This document shows positions 7,496-14,669 of a DNA stretch of 30,179 bases, in pieces. Both the position numbers and the translations under genes were made by a program. Origin of the DNA: CAZOWM01 sp964583615 (GTDB taxonomy: Bacteria; Spirochaetota; B62-G9; DRHN01). The first letter of the stretch is position 1, and the number at the start of each line of letters is the position of its first letter. The DNA lies in the NCBI GenBank assembly GCA_964583615.1, contig CAZOWM010000044.1, positions 1 to 30,179 on the forward strand, given 5' to 3'. The notes under the pieces are model-generated. The model searched no databases, had not been told where the DNA came from, and saw only the letters and a program-made list of their open reading frames with translations.

Positions 7496-8359
7496 TCACT
7501 TCGTCCAGCGCAATCCGGCAGAGAGGCTCAACCAGGGTGTCTGCGGTGCAGACGAGGACTTGAGGGCCTCCAACGTGCTGTTCAGTACCATTGCCTTCAG
7601 TCCTATTGAAAGGTCTATGTTCTGAATTCCAAGCGTTACTGTCTCTTTCAGATATCCTCCAATGAGTTTTTGAAGCACGGTGTTTATTTCGAACTTCTCG
7701 ATCTCCGCTCCGATCGCTGTGTATGAGCGTATCCGGAAGTTTTCCGGCCCGGTCCTGATCGCGAGCTCGTAGATATCTCTGCTGTTCTTCTTAGCGTCTC
7801 CCGCGCTGTTTTCTGCTTTGAGGTTCTCGCTTTCGTAGGACAGAACGAGTGCCGCGTCCCGAATGAAAAGTGAACCGGAAAGACTGAGAAGGTTCTGATC
7901 GATCCGGAAATCCGGTGCAGAAAGAGAAACCAGTGGATGGATGAATAGAGAGGTATTTCCAAAAAAATCGATTACCGCCCATTCTCCAAACCCCACACGC
8001 GCTCTCGCACTGATCCCGGGAGTAATGTTAAACGGGTCTTCGTTGAGAAACCCAAGAGATACTCCGCCTGCCAGGGTGAGTTTTTCTCTCTCGTAGAAAA
8101 GCTCAAGATGCATCTGTGACTCGACAATGGAGCTGTAGCGGTATCCCGCAGACAGCTGCGTGTGCGGGAGCAGGGAAGTGGAAAGAGTGATGGAGACGTG
8201 TCTGATATTGATCCTGTCGATGCCTGTATCATATGCTGTTCTGTTGTTGACGAATCCCCGGTCGCCGTACTCGATCCCGGATTCGATGCTCAGAGCTGAT
8301 CCGGGGAGAGAAGGAACGATGGTGAGAAAGCCCATGAGGATAAAGCCTGTCCATTTCAT
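7496..8359 (-). CDS. Exported beta-strand-rich protein, probable outer-membrane or periplasmic protein
   Basis: I do not recognise a named family. The 287-residue product starts with a signal peptide (MKWTGFILMGFLTIVPSLPGSALS). After it come many alternating-hydrophobicity strands separated by short turns (examples: INIRHVSITLSTSLL, QLSAGYRYSSI, KLTLAGGVSLGF, ARARVGFGEWAVIDFF), the pattern of transmembrane beta-barrels. It ends in LSLSAGLRWTK, with no terminal aromatic residue, so a BAM-type signal is not obvious. ATG 8359 has TTGGAA eight bases upstream. It lies 29 bp downstream of a second such gene (8389-9435), with which it is probably co-transcribed; the two could form one envelope complex. 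Function unknown. Confidence 0.72.
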   Translation of the reverse strand: MKWTGFILMGFLTIVPSLPGSALSIESGIEYGDRGFVNNRTAYDTGIDRINIRHVSITLSTSLLPHTQLSAGYRYSSIVESQMHLELFYEREKLTLAGGVSLGFLNEDPFNITPGISARARVGFGEWAVIDFFGNTSLFIHPLVSLSAPDFRIDQNLLSLSGSLFIRDAALVLSYESENLKAENSAGDAKKNSRDIYELAIRTGPENFRIRSYTAIGAEIEKFEINTVLQKLIGGYLKETVTLGIQNIDLSIGLKAMVLNSTLEALKSSSAPQTPWLSLSAGLRWTK

Positions 8360-8388
8360 GCACTGTTTCCAAAAAAGCTCGCTGTACG

Positions 8389-9435
8389 CTAAAATGCCGA
8401 CTGTATGTTTATAAGTGCGGTCACGATTTCACGCGAATCGCTGAGCGCATTGATGTCGATTTTTATTTTCCACGCAACTCCGGATGCATTCACCTGGATA
8501 TAGGGAGAAAAAAATACGCCGAGCGTCTCGAGTGTGTTCGTCTGCACGTTGAGCTCTCCGCCGATTGCGTATTTTTTTTGTTCCGGCGAAAAGCTGAAGT
8601 CAAGATTGAAGTCGACATCGTTTTCTTCACCCGTGTCTTCGTAGATACCGTTGAGGTAGTTGTAATGTTTTGCGGGCCTGGTAAACGCGGAGAGTATGAG
8701 ATTGAAGTTTTTAAGCTTGAACCACTCCTCGGCCAGGAGGTAGAAATCGTCAAAGTTGATCGGCCTTCCCGCTACGATTGAGGGGTTCCCGATGACGAAT
8801 GAGAATTCGATTTCCTGCCCGCTGATGATGACCTGGGTTCCGAGACGGTACTCATCGTCGGAAAGCCCCCCGAAGAGCCCGAAAGTGACCGCTTTTCTGA
8901 CAAGTCCAAATGTCAGATCAAACGAGTTGATTCTGTTTCTCCCTTCCCTCTGGTACACGAGAAGCTGGCCCCTGTAGGTTTGCGGAGTGCCGATTCCCAA
9001 ACCCAGTCCTGTCCCATACACCGGATAGAAACCATTATACTCGAACCCGGGAGAAAGATGATAGAGATGCCCGCTGTAGTGTCTGCCTTCTCCAAATATC
9101 CCGTAGTGCCCGGTCCAGTAGGTGAAATCGATGAGATTGAAAATTTCGCGGATGGATGCCTGCGCCCCCTTGAAAACGAGCGCCTGAGGAGCTGATCCTT
9201 CGATGTCGAGGTTGTAGTAGGAGAAGAGAAGTTTTGCCCGATATTTGTACCCCCCGTCGAAGGAGAGGTCGAATTCACCCCGGGTTTGTATTCTTCCGTC
9301 GATGTCGATTCTCGACGTGAGATCCATGGCTGGAACCAATGCGTTTGCACACTCTCCCTTGTGCCCGGAGACAGCCATAAGACCTCCAGCGAAGATCGTA
9401 ATCAGGATGAGAGGGATGAGTTTTGGGCATCTCAT
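8389..9435 (-). CDS. Exported beta-barrel-like outer membrane protein of unknown function
   Basis: A 348-residue exported protein; no family recognised. I choose ATG 9435 because AGGGGAG lies nine bases upstream and a signal peptide follows (RCPKLIPLILITIFAGGLMA); an in-frame GTG at 9486 adds a non-signal extension. The mature part consists of strand-turn-strand units rich in Tyr, Phe and Gly (KYRAKLLFSYYNLDI, YGTGLGLGIG, EIEFSFVIGNPS, FNLILSAFTRPAKHY) and ends in Phe (INIQSAF). A terminal phenylalanine is the classic BAM-recognised end of outer-membrane barrels. It is the promoter-proximal member of a two-gene unit with 7496-8359 and diverges from the URO-D-like gene across 183 bp. Porin-like function is inference. 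Confidence 0.74.
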   Translation of the reverse strand: MRCPKLIPLILITIFAGGLMAVSGHKGECANALVPAMDLTSRIDIDGRIQTRGEFDLSFDGGYKYRAKLLFSYYNLDIEGSAPQALVFKGAQASIREIFNLIDFTYWTGHYGIFGEGRHYSGHLYHLSPGFEYNGFYPVYGTGLGLGIGTPQTYRGQLLVYQREGRNRINSFDLTFGLVRKAVTFGLFGGLSDDEYRLGTQVIISGQEIEFSFVIGNPSIVAGRPINFDDFYLLAEEWFKLKNFNLILSAFTRPAKHYNYLNGIYEDTGEENDVDFNLDFSFSPEQKKYAIGGELNVQTNTLETLGVFFSPYIQVNASGVAWKIKIDINALSDSREIVTALINIQSAF

Positions 9436-9618
9436 TGTTCTGTACTCCCCTTGTTCTGAGAATTGGGGAGAAAAGTGCATTCTCACTACATACCAGTCTC
9501 CCCTCTTACGTAAATATCGGCGTGTTGTGCGGATAATGTACCGTTCGGAGTTGATAAATTTCTGTCGTTTTCATCTGATTGTAGTATTTTCTTTCTGAGA
9601 ACACACAAGGAGCGAAAA

Positions 9619-10764
9619 ATGGTGATGAATTCGAAAGAGCGGGTTCTTACCGCAATCCACAGGGAAATTCCTGATCGTGTTCCCGCTGCTTTGTGGGGAA
9701 GCTACTACACCCTGAACGATGGTCTCTATTTCAAGGCCCTGGACTATCTGAAGATCGGTGAGCCGCTTCCGCCTTTCAGGCGTAAAATGCCGAGGAATTC
9801 GAATTACTATGATGACAGAATACTCGACAGGCTCGAAACAGACGTGCGATACGTCTGGTCTGGATTTACGGACATCGGGGGAGCGCGTATGGATGGAGAC
9901 AGACGCGATGCGTGGGGTGTTGAGTGGCAGAGGATGGGGCCTACCATCACAAGCGTCGGTGCGCCGTTGAAGAGCGCTTCGATCGATCAGGTTACGGACT
10001 ATGACTGGCCGGAACCGGAAAAATATCTCGATTTCGATTTGATGAAGAGACGCATGTCCTATGTAAAACGTGAGTATCCGCATCATGCCATCGGCGCGAG
10101 AGCGGTGAACTCATACGGGCCTTTTGAACAGGCGGCAGAATTGAGGGGGAGAGAGTCGTTCTACATGGATATGGTGACCGATCCGGAGCTCGCACAGCTC
10201 ATCGTCGATCGATGTACCGACGTGATCGTGCGGGCGCAGGAACTCTATCTCGATGTGATCTGGAAAGATATCGATTTCTTTGAGATTCCGGGTGATGATT
10301 TCGGAGGCACACAGGACCTCCTGATTTCACCTGCATCATTTGACCGAATGTTCAAATCTTCGTTAAAACGAATCGTCGATTCGGTGAAGAGCTTTAAAAA
10401 GGACCTTCCCGTGGTCTTTCACTCGGACGGAGCGATCACTAAGATCATCCCCGGGCTGATTGAAGCGGGTATCGATATTCTCAATCCCCTCGAGCCCCTT
10501 CCCGTTATGGACTGGGCAGGCATAAAGCGCCGATATGCGGACACGCTCTGTTTCATGGGAGGAGTCGATCTCAAAAGGGCGCTCACCGGCACTGTCCATG
10601 ATGTTCAGGAGGACGTGAAGCGCTGTATCAGGACGTTCGGCCAGGGAGGAGGGTATATACTCACCTCGGCAAATCACATACAGGTCGATGTTCCCCCTGA
10701 AAACGTGGTTGCCCTTTTCGAGGCCGGGAAAACCTTTGGAATCTATCCACTTGATCTCGAATAG
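9619..10764 (+). CDS. Uroporphyrinogen decarboxylase (URO-D) superfamily protein, not HemE itself
   Basis: A URO-D-fold TIM-barrel protein of 381 residues. The opening MNSKERVLTAIHREIPDRVP is the usual start of URO-D/MtaA-like proteins. The HemE catalytic arginine signature following the PDR turn is absent (here PDRVPAALWGSYY). The MtaA/CmuA corrinoid methyltransferases carry a zinc motif of His-x-Cys type; here the equivalent region reads VVFHSDGAITKIIPGLIEAG, with no Cys. The protein is therefore neither a haem enzyme nor a clear corrinoid methyltransferase. Start ATG 9619 has AAGGAG (9607-9612) six bases upstream. No corrinoid protein or haem gene lies nearby. Substrate unknown. Confidence 0.88.
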   Translation: MVMNSKERVLTAIHREIPDRVPAALWGSYYTLNDGLYFKALDYLKIGEPLPPFRRKMPRNSNYYDDRILDRLETDVRYVWSGFTDIGGARMDGDRRDAWGVEWQRMGPTITSVGAPLKSASIDQVTDYDWPEPEKYLDFDLMKRRMSYVKREYPHHAIGARAVNSYGPFEQAAELRGRESFYMDMVTDPELAQLIVDRCTDVIVRAQELYLDVIWKDIDFFEIPGDDFGGTQDLLISPASFDRMFKSSLKRIVDSVKSFKKDLPVVFHSDGAITKIIPGLIEAGIDILNPLEPLPVMDWAGIKRRYADTLCFMGGVDLKRALTGTVHDVQEDVKRCIRTFGQGGGYILTSANHIQVDVPPENVVALFEAGKTFGIYPLDLE

Positions 10765-10767
10765 ATC

Positions 10768-11406
10768 CTATTTGAGGCCGAGTTTCTGCAGTTTCGGCCG
10801 GATGACGATCGAACAGTATCCCGCATAAGGATTTTTTGCATAATAATCCTGGTGATAATCTTCTGCAGGATAAAACACAGACAGCGGCTGTATTTCCGTA
10901 ACGATCGGATCCGAATAATACCCTGAGTTTTCAAGCTTCTGTTTTGATTTTTCAGCAATCTCTTTCTGTTTTTCATTGTGAAAGAGAATGATGGAGCGGT
11001 ACTGGGATCCCATGTCTGCTCCCTGACGGTTCAAGGTCGTGGGGTCGTGGGCCTTCCAGAAGATATCGAGGATCTCCTCATAGGAAATTTTTTCCGGATT
11101 GTATTCAATCTGCACGACTTCCGCATGACCGGTTTTGCCTGAGCACACTTCCTTGTAGGTAGGGTTTTCCTTTGTTCCGCCTGCGTACCCTGATGTGACG
11201 GCTGTTATCCCGTCAATGGTCTCGAACACGGCTTCGATACACCAAAAACACCCTCCGCCCAGTGTGGCGAGCTCTTTATGGGAATTGCTGCTTTCACTCA
11301 TTTTCTTCTCCGGTCGTAATTGATTGCTCGAGCTGTACAGGTGTGCGCCTGCAGAGAGAATAAAAACCGCACACAAGACAGCAAAAGTGAGACGAGAACG
11401 CTTCAT
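10768..11406 (-). CDS. msrA: Peptide methionine-S-sulfoxide reductase MsrA, with N-terminal signal sequence
   Basis: Repairs oxidised methionine (S epimer) in proteins. The catalytic motif GCFWC is at 52-56 (nucleophile C53), with SGYAGGTKENPTYKEVCSGKTGHAE after it and QYRSIILFHNEKQ in the middle, all typical of MsrA. The 212-residue length exceeds cytosolic MsrA because of an N-terminal hydrophobic segment (RSRLTFAVLCAVFILSAGA), which suggests export to the periplasm or membrane anchoring. ATG 11406 has GGAG six bases upstream; the in-frame ATG at 11418 is the alternative. No MsrB domain is fused. It lies 103 bp downstream of the J-domain gene on the same strand and converges within 3 bp on the URO-D-like gene. 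Confidence 0.95.
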   Translation of the reverse strand: MKRSRLTFAVLCAVFILSAGAHLYSSSNQLRPEKKMSESSNSHKELATLGGGCFWCIEAVFETIDGITAVTSGYAGGTKENPTYKEVCSGKTGHAEVVQIEYNPEKISYEEILDIFWKAHDPTTLNRQGADMGSQYRSIILFHNEKQKEIAEKSKQKLENSGYYSDPIVTEIQPLSVFYPAEDYHQDYYAKNPYAGYCSIVIRPKLQKLGLK

Positions 11407-11509
11407 TTTTTTCTCCATGTATCCGGTTGAAAGACATCTTTGTACCTTACGATAGTCTTTTTGAAGCGTGGAGAACAGCATTTGTTTCGGCACGTATCGA
11501 TGTTCTTTT

Positions 11510-12340
11510 TTACTTCGAGAAGAGGTTGTGGAAAAGATTACCGAGTGATTCCTCGAGGCGGGAGGTAAATGAAAAACGGTTGATTTTATTGAGTGTCTTC
11601 ATCTTCGGAGGCGCTTCTCCCTCCTGGGAGAGCCTGAACTCGTCAAGCAGGATTTTGTAACTCGCATTCTCGGGGTCATAGGTAACTGCCTCCTCGAGAA
11701 AGAACTCCGCGCGTGCGCTTTTTCCGATGTTGTAATTACAGATGGCGATGTACACACACGTGGCGGCAAGCCGTTTTTCATCCTCAAGAAGACTATAAGC
11801 TTCGAGAAAGTACTGTACCGCAGGATCCCAGAGTTTGAGTTGGTAATATGCGTACCCTGTATCATAGAAGTATTTCCCGTTCGCTCTATCGAGCTCTGTT
11901 GCCCGTACTAGGGGTTCGATTGCCTTTCTGTAGTCCTGGATTTCACAGTACGCAAGGCCGAGCAGGTTGTAAAGGTTTGAATTCTTTGAGTGCTTCAGCG
12001 CCCCGAGGAAGTTCTGAATAGCCTCTTGATAGTTCCCTTCGTTGAAATTGGTTATCCCCTTATAGAGAAGGTCTTTTGCATCGGCTGATATGTCTTCCTG
12101 TTTTTTCCTGTGGACCTTTTTCGCCGTATCCGGGGGCGCGGTGTAAAGGGGGTCATCTCCGACGAGCATGTGATAGGCTTCGTTTATTTCCTTGAACTTC
12201 TCCTCAGCGAGATCCGCGAGAGGATTCCCGTGATGCTTGTCGGGGTGGTACTTTGCGGCGAGCTTTCTGTAGGCCCGCACGATTTCTTCCTTCTTAGCTG
12301 AGCGTGAGATTCCAAGGATACTGTAATAGTCCTTATCCAT
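11510..12340 (-). CDS. J-domain protein with C-terminal tetratricopeptide repeats
   Basis: A DnaK co-chaperone-type protein, 276 residues. Residues 3-65 form a J domain (YYSILGISRSAKKEEIVRAY) with the HPD motif at 32-34 needed to stimulate Hsp70. After a charged linker (about 70-88), at least four TPR-like helical pairs follow from about 90 to 235 (AKDLLYKGITNFNEGNYQEA, NLYNLLGLAYCEIQDYRKAI, KYFYDTGYAYYQLKLWDPAV). It has no G/F-rich or zinc-finger segments, so it is not DnaJ itself but a dedicated co-chaperone that may recruit clients through the TPRs. The C-terminus (RLEESLGNLFHNLFSK) is amphipathic. ATG 12340 follows GGGGAGG very closely. No dnaK is in the window. Confidence 0.9.
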   Translation of the reverse strand: MDKDYYSILGISRSAKKEEIVRAYRKLAAKYHPDKHHGNPLADLAEEKFKEINEAYHMLVGDDPLYTAPPDTAKKVHRKKQEDISADAKDLLYKGITNFNEGNYQEAIQNFLGALKHSKNSNLYNLLGLAYCEIQDYRKAIEPLVRATELDRANGKYFYDTGYAYYQLKLWDPAVQYFLEAYSLLEDEKRLAATCVYIAICNYNIGKSARAEFFLEEAVTYDPENASYKILLDEFRLSQEGEAPPKMKTLNKINRFSFTSRLEESLGNLFHNLFSK

Positions 12341-12376
12341 GGCCTCCCCATTGAATATGAATTCTAAAATAACTAA

Positions 12377-12424
12377 CGGTATATTTCAAGGATTTATTAA
12401 GTACACGGGAATGCAAATATACCG
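12377..12424. repeat. Perfect 10-bp inverted repeat between divergent genes
   Basis: CGGTATATTT at 12377-12386 and its exact reverse complement AAATATACCG at 12415-12424, 28 bases between the arms. It lies almost centred in the gap between the J-domain gene (minus) and the small exported protein (plus), at similar distances from both starts. It could be a shared operator for a dimeric regulator, or two face-to-face -10-like TATATT elements; no good -35 boxes accompany them. Confidence 0.6.
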
Positions 12425-12462
12425 ATAATGTAAAAGAAGGGATAAAAAAGGTGTGTTCCTCC

Positions 12463-12972
12463 ATGAACAAAGGAGTGTTGGTCTTCATTCTGGTGTTCTC
12501 ATCAGTCTGCATTTATGCGCAGGACATCGGGTTTATGGAAATCACACTCGGCATGACACGGGATGAGGTGCTGGAATTTGCTGACGAAAAAGAGCTCATC
12601 AAGGTTCCAAAGAACAGGGACGTTGAATTTTTTCCCGTGGAAAACCGAAAGATTCTCGTCCTTTCGATAGAACCTGAAGTCCCCCACATGTATCTTCAGT
12701 TCTACAACGATACACTCTATGCAATTACCGTTGTATTCGACGAACGTGCAGTCGATTTTCTTACGCTCGCCCGAACCCTCGAGGAAAAATACGGTCCGTA
12801 CACAGAGCTCACGCCCACATGGCGGAAATGGAAAACCGGAGGAAGTGAAATTAAAGTGGAGAAACCCGCAGTGGTAAAGTACATCGCGCTGGAGGAGTTT
12901 CTCGAAGTGACAAACTTCGTGAGTGAGAAACCGGTTGCTGACCGAAAAACCCTTCTTCTCGAGGGGTTGTAA
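12463..12972 (+). CDS. Small exported protein of unknown function
   Basis: A 169-residue protein with a clear signal peptide (MNKGVLVFILVFSSVCIYA, cleavage before QD). The mature part begins MEITLGMTRDEVLEF, a motif seen in small envelope proteins that start with a conserved strand and helix. It continues with YLQFYNDTLYAITVVFDE and LARTLEEKYGPYTELTPTW, suggesting a compact alpha/beta domain. No catalytic residues are recognisable. ATG 12463 is chosen because it starts directly with the signal peptide; AAAGGTG lies upstream, and the in-frame GTG at 12451 is an alternative. It converges tightly on the radical SAM gene (3 bp apart). I do not know its function. Confidence 0.8.
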   Translation: MNKGVLVFILVFSSVCIYAQDIGFMEITLGMTRDEVLEFADEKELIKVPKNRDVEFFPVENRKILVLSIEPEVPHMYLQFYNDTLYAITVVFDERAVDFLTLARTLEEKYGPYTELTPTWRKWKTGGSEIKVEKPAVVKYIALEEFLEVTNFVSEKPVADRKTLLLEGL

Positions 12973-12975
12973 GGT

Positions 12976-14325
12976 CTATGATGGAGTGTTCCTCAATGCG
13001 GCAGCACTGTCCTTGAGATGCTGGATCGTTGCCTCGGAAAACTGCCCGTTTCCCAGAATGAACACGGAATTGTTTTGCAGAAGAGGTTCATGTTCAATTG
13101 GAAAAGGGCTGTGCGCTGCAGCATCCTTCCATATCGCTGTTCCGGGGATCGGAGAGAAATACGAGAGGTAGGGGCTTGCACCCGCGCGGTACACGTAATC
13201 GATGGAATTCTCCACGTCTTTCGCAGTCTGCCCGGGCAGGCCTGCCATGATGTATGTGCCGATTGCCTTTTTTGAGAATCCCGCCTCCCGCAGCGCTGCC
13301 ACTGCTGATCTGAATTCTGTATTCGTCGTCTTTTGCCCTGTTTTTTTTTGCAGTTCCCGGTTCGCAGTTTCGAATCCGATGCGGATCGTTTGAAATCCCA
13401 CGGTATGAAAGAGCCGTGAGATTCGAGCGGTTACGAACCCTGCGTGCACGCCGTTTGGCAGGTGATAACTGACTCCGGGTACGGTCTCCGCGATTCTTTC
13501 GATGATGGGAATAATGTGATGCTCTGCGTCCGCGAGAAGGGCGTCGTCGTAAAATGCGACGTTTTGTACGCCGAGTATTCGGGTATGCGTACGTATTTCC
13601 TGAACAACAGATTGGATGTTTTTCCGCGAGATACCGCTGCTGAGCAGGTGTGCGGCACAATAGCTGCACCTGAACGGACAGCCCCTGCCGGTGAGAACGG
13701 CAATATAATTGTATCCCTCATGCATCCTGTGGTCAGGCTCCGGGTAATCGGCGAATGCCTCAAGCCTCTGGTGTGCAAAAAGAGTTTTTCCGGTGATCCG
13801 TGCAAGAAGCGGGATAAGTTTTGAGAGATCATTTTCCGTAAAGATAAAGTCCGCACCTGAAAATCGGAAGGCATGGCTCCTGCAGAGCTTTGTATAGATT
13901 CCACCAAGCACTACAGGCACCCGCTGTCCGTATACCCTTTTCACGATGTCGATTGCTTTGAAAACACCGGGATACCAGTAGGTCATGTGGGAGGTGAAAA
14001 GCACTGCATCAGGAGCCCGAATGACTTTCAAGCGGTCTTCAAACTCATCTTCGCCAATTCCGTAGCAGGCATAGTTCCTGCGAACAAATCGGAGAGGAGC
14101 GGGTTTTTGGATAAGTCTCCGGAGGTATTTTCCGCTTCCGTTATTTTTCGGTTCCGGCTCCTTTTTTGTGAGGCTGTGCAGGCAGTTTATGAGCCGCACT
14201 TCCGCCCCTGCGTTCCGTAAAATCGATGCGATGTAGTAGAGGCCAAGGGGTTCTGCCCACAGATTGTAGGCGGCAAAGTCGGTTATCCAGGGATTAATCA
14301 ATAGAACTGAAATCGGCTTCTTCAT
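12976..14325 (-). CDS. B12-binding-domain radical SAM protein
   Basis: A 449-residue radical S-adenosylmethionine enzyme. The N-terminal Rossmann-like cobalamin-binding-type domain spans about 1-180 (VLLINPWITDFAAYN, EPLGLYYIASILRNAGAEV). It lacks the DxHxxG motif of base-off binders, as most proteins of this class do. The radical SAM core starts at the cluster motif C216-x3-C220-x2-C223 in GRGCPFRCSYCAAHLL, followed by FYDDALLAD, IRIGFETANRELQKKTGQK and YIMAGLPGQTAKDVENSIDY. ATG 14325 begins directly with the domain; a longer frame to 14478 is unsupported. Members methylate or rearrange varied substrates, including lipids and natural products; this one stands alone, so its substrate is unknown. 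Confidence 0.92.
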   Translation of the reverse strand: MKKPISVLLINPWITDFAAYNLWAEPLGLYYIASILRNAGAEVRLINCLHSLTKKEPEPKNNGSGKYLRRLIQKPAPLRFVRRNYACYGIGEDEFEDRLKVIRAPDAVLFTSHMTYWYPGVFKAIDIVKRVYGQRVPVVLGGIYTKLCRSHAFRFSGADFIFTENDLSKLIPLLARITGKTLFAHQRLEAFADYPEPDHRMHEGYNYIAVLTGRGCPFRCSYCAAHLLSSGISRKNIQSVVQEIRTHTRILGVQNVAFYDDALLADAEHHIIPIIERIAETVPGVSYHLPNGVHAGFVTARISRLFHTVGFQTIRIGFETANRELQKKTGQKTTNTEFRSAVAALREAGFSKKAIGTYIMAGLPGQTAKDVENSIDYVYRAGASPYLSYFSPIPGTAIWKDAAAHSPFPIEHEPLLQNNSVFILGNGQFSEATIQHLKDSAAALRNTPS

Positions 14326-14386
14326 ATAATAGACTTTATATGGGTCAATCGGTGATATTTTAAAAGTAATGTTCGTGGAGGTATTG

Positions 14387-14596
14387 GTGAAGATGAAAAT
14401 CATCGTGTCTGAAACGGGAAAATACTTCAATACGGATCTGGTCGGTCTCTTCCAGCGAACCATTGGAATATACCCCATCGGTTCGTATGTTGAGCTCGAG
14501 GACAGGGCTGTACTGAATCTGATAGATCATGAGAACATCTACATCGTCAGGGGAATACCCACATCTGCGGGAATCGAACACCCGCAGGCCCTGTAA
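14387..14596 (+). CDS. Small ORF resembling the C-terminal tail of an HD-GYP protein
   Basis: A 69-residue product with unusually good start signals: GGAGG (14377-14381) five bases before GTG 14387 (ATG 14393 is the alternative). Its sequence (ETGKYFNTDLVGLF, then RTIGIYPIGSYVEL) looks like the segment that closes many HD-GYP cyclic-di-GMP phosphodiesterases, where a short helix leads to a GIYPxGS-V-L strand. The HD and GYP motifs themselves are missing and I see no remnant of them upstream; the preceding bases are the divergent radical SAM start region. It is either a free-standing accessory domain or the remnant of a deleted phosphodiesterase. Similarity is judged by eye. Confidence 0.5.
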   Translation: MKMKIIVSETGKYFNTDLVGLFQRTIGIYPIGSYVELEDRAVLNLIDHENIYIVRGIPTSAGIEHPQAL

Positions 14597-14630
14597 TAAT
14601 CGTAGGCGTTTTTCTCTTTCCATATTACTT

Positions 14631-14649
14631 TTATAGAGAAAATCTATAA
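14631..14649. repeat. AT-rich 7-bp hairpin in the leader of the HAD phosphatase gene
   Basis: TTATAGA (14631-14637) and TCTATAA (14643-14649) are perfect complements around a five-base loop. It lies 21 bp before ATG 14670 and 35 bp after the preceding small ORF. A stem this AT-rich with no T-run is a poor terminator; it may be an operator or part of a promoter. Confidence 0.4.
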
Positions 14650-14669
14650 CTGAGAAAGAAGATTTTTCT

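Noticed and set aside
7446..7610. 54-residue plus-strand frame beginning ATGAACACTGAATG at the end of the gamma subunit gene
   Set aside because: It runs through the 3' end of the opposite-strand exported protein gene, has no ribosome site and its composition (Arg/Cys/Gln rich) is that of antisense reading.
9487..9618. Promoters in the gap between the barrel genes and the URO-D-like gene
   Set aside because: Only TTGATA at 9551-9556 resembles a -35 and its matching -10 (TCTGAT) is poor; not strong enough to list.
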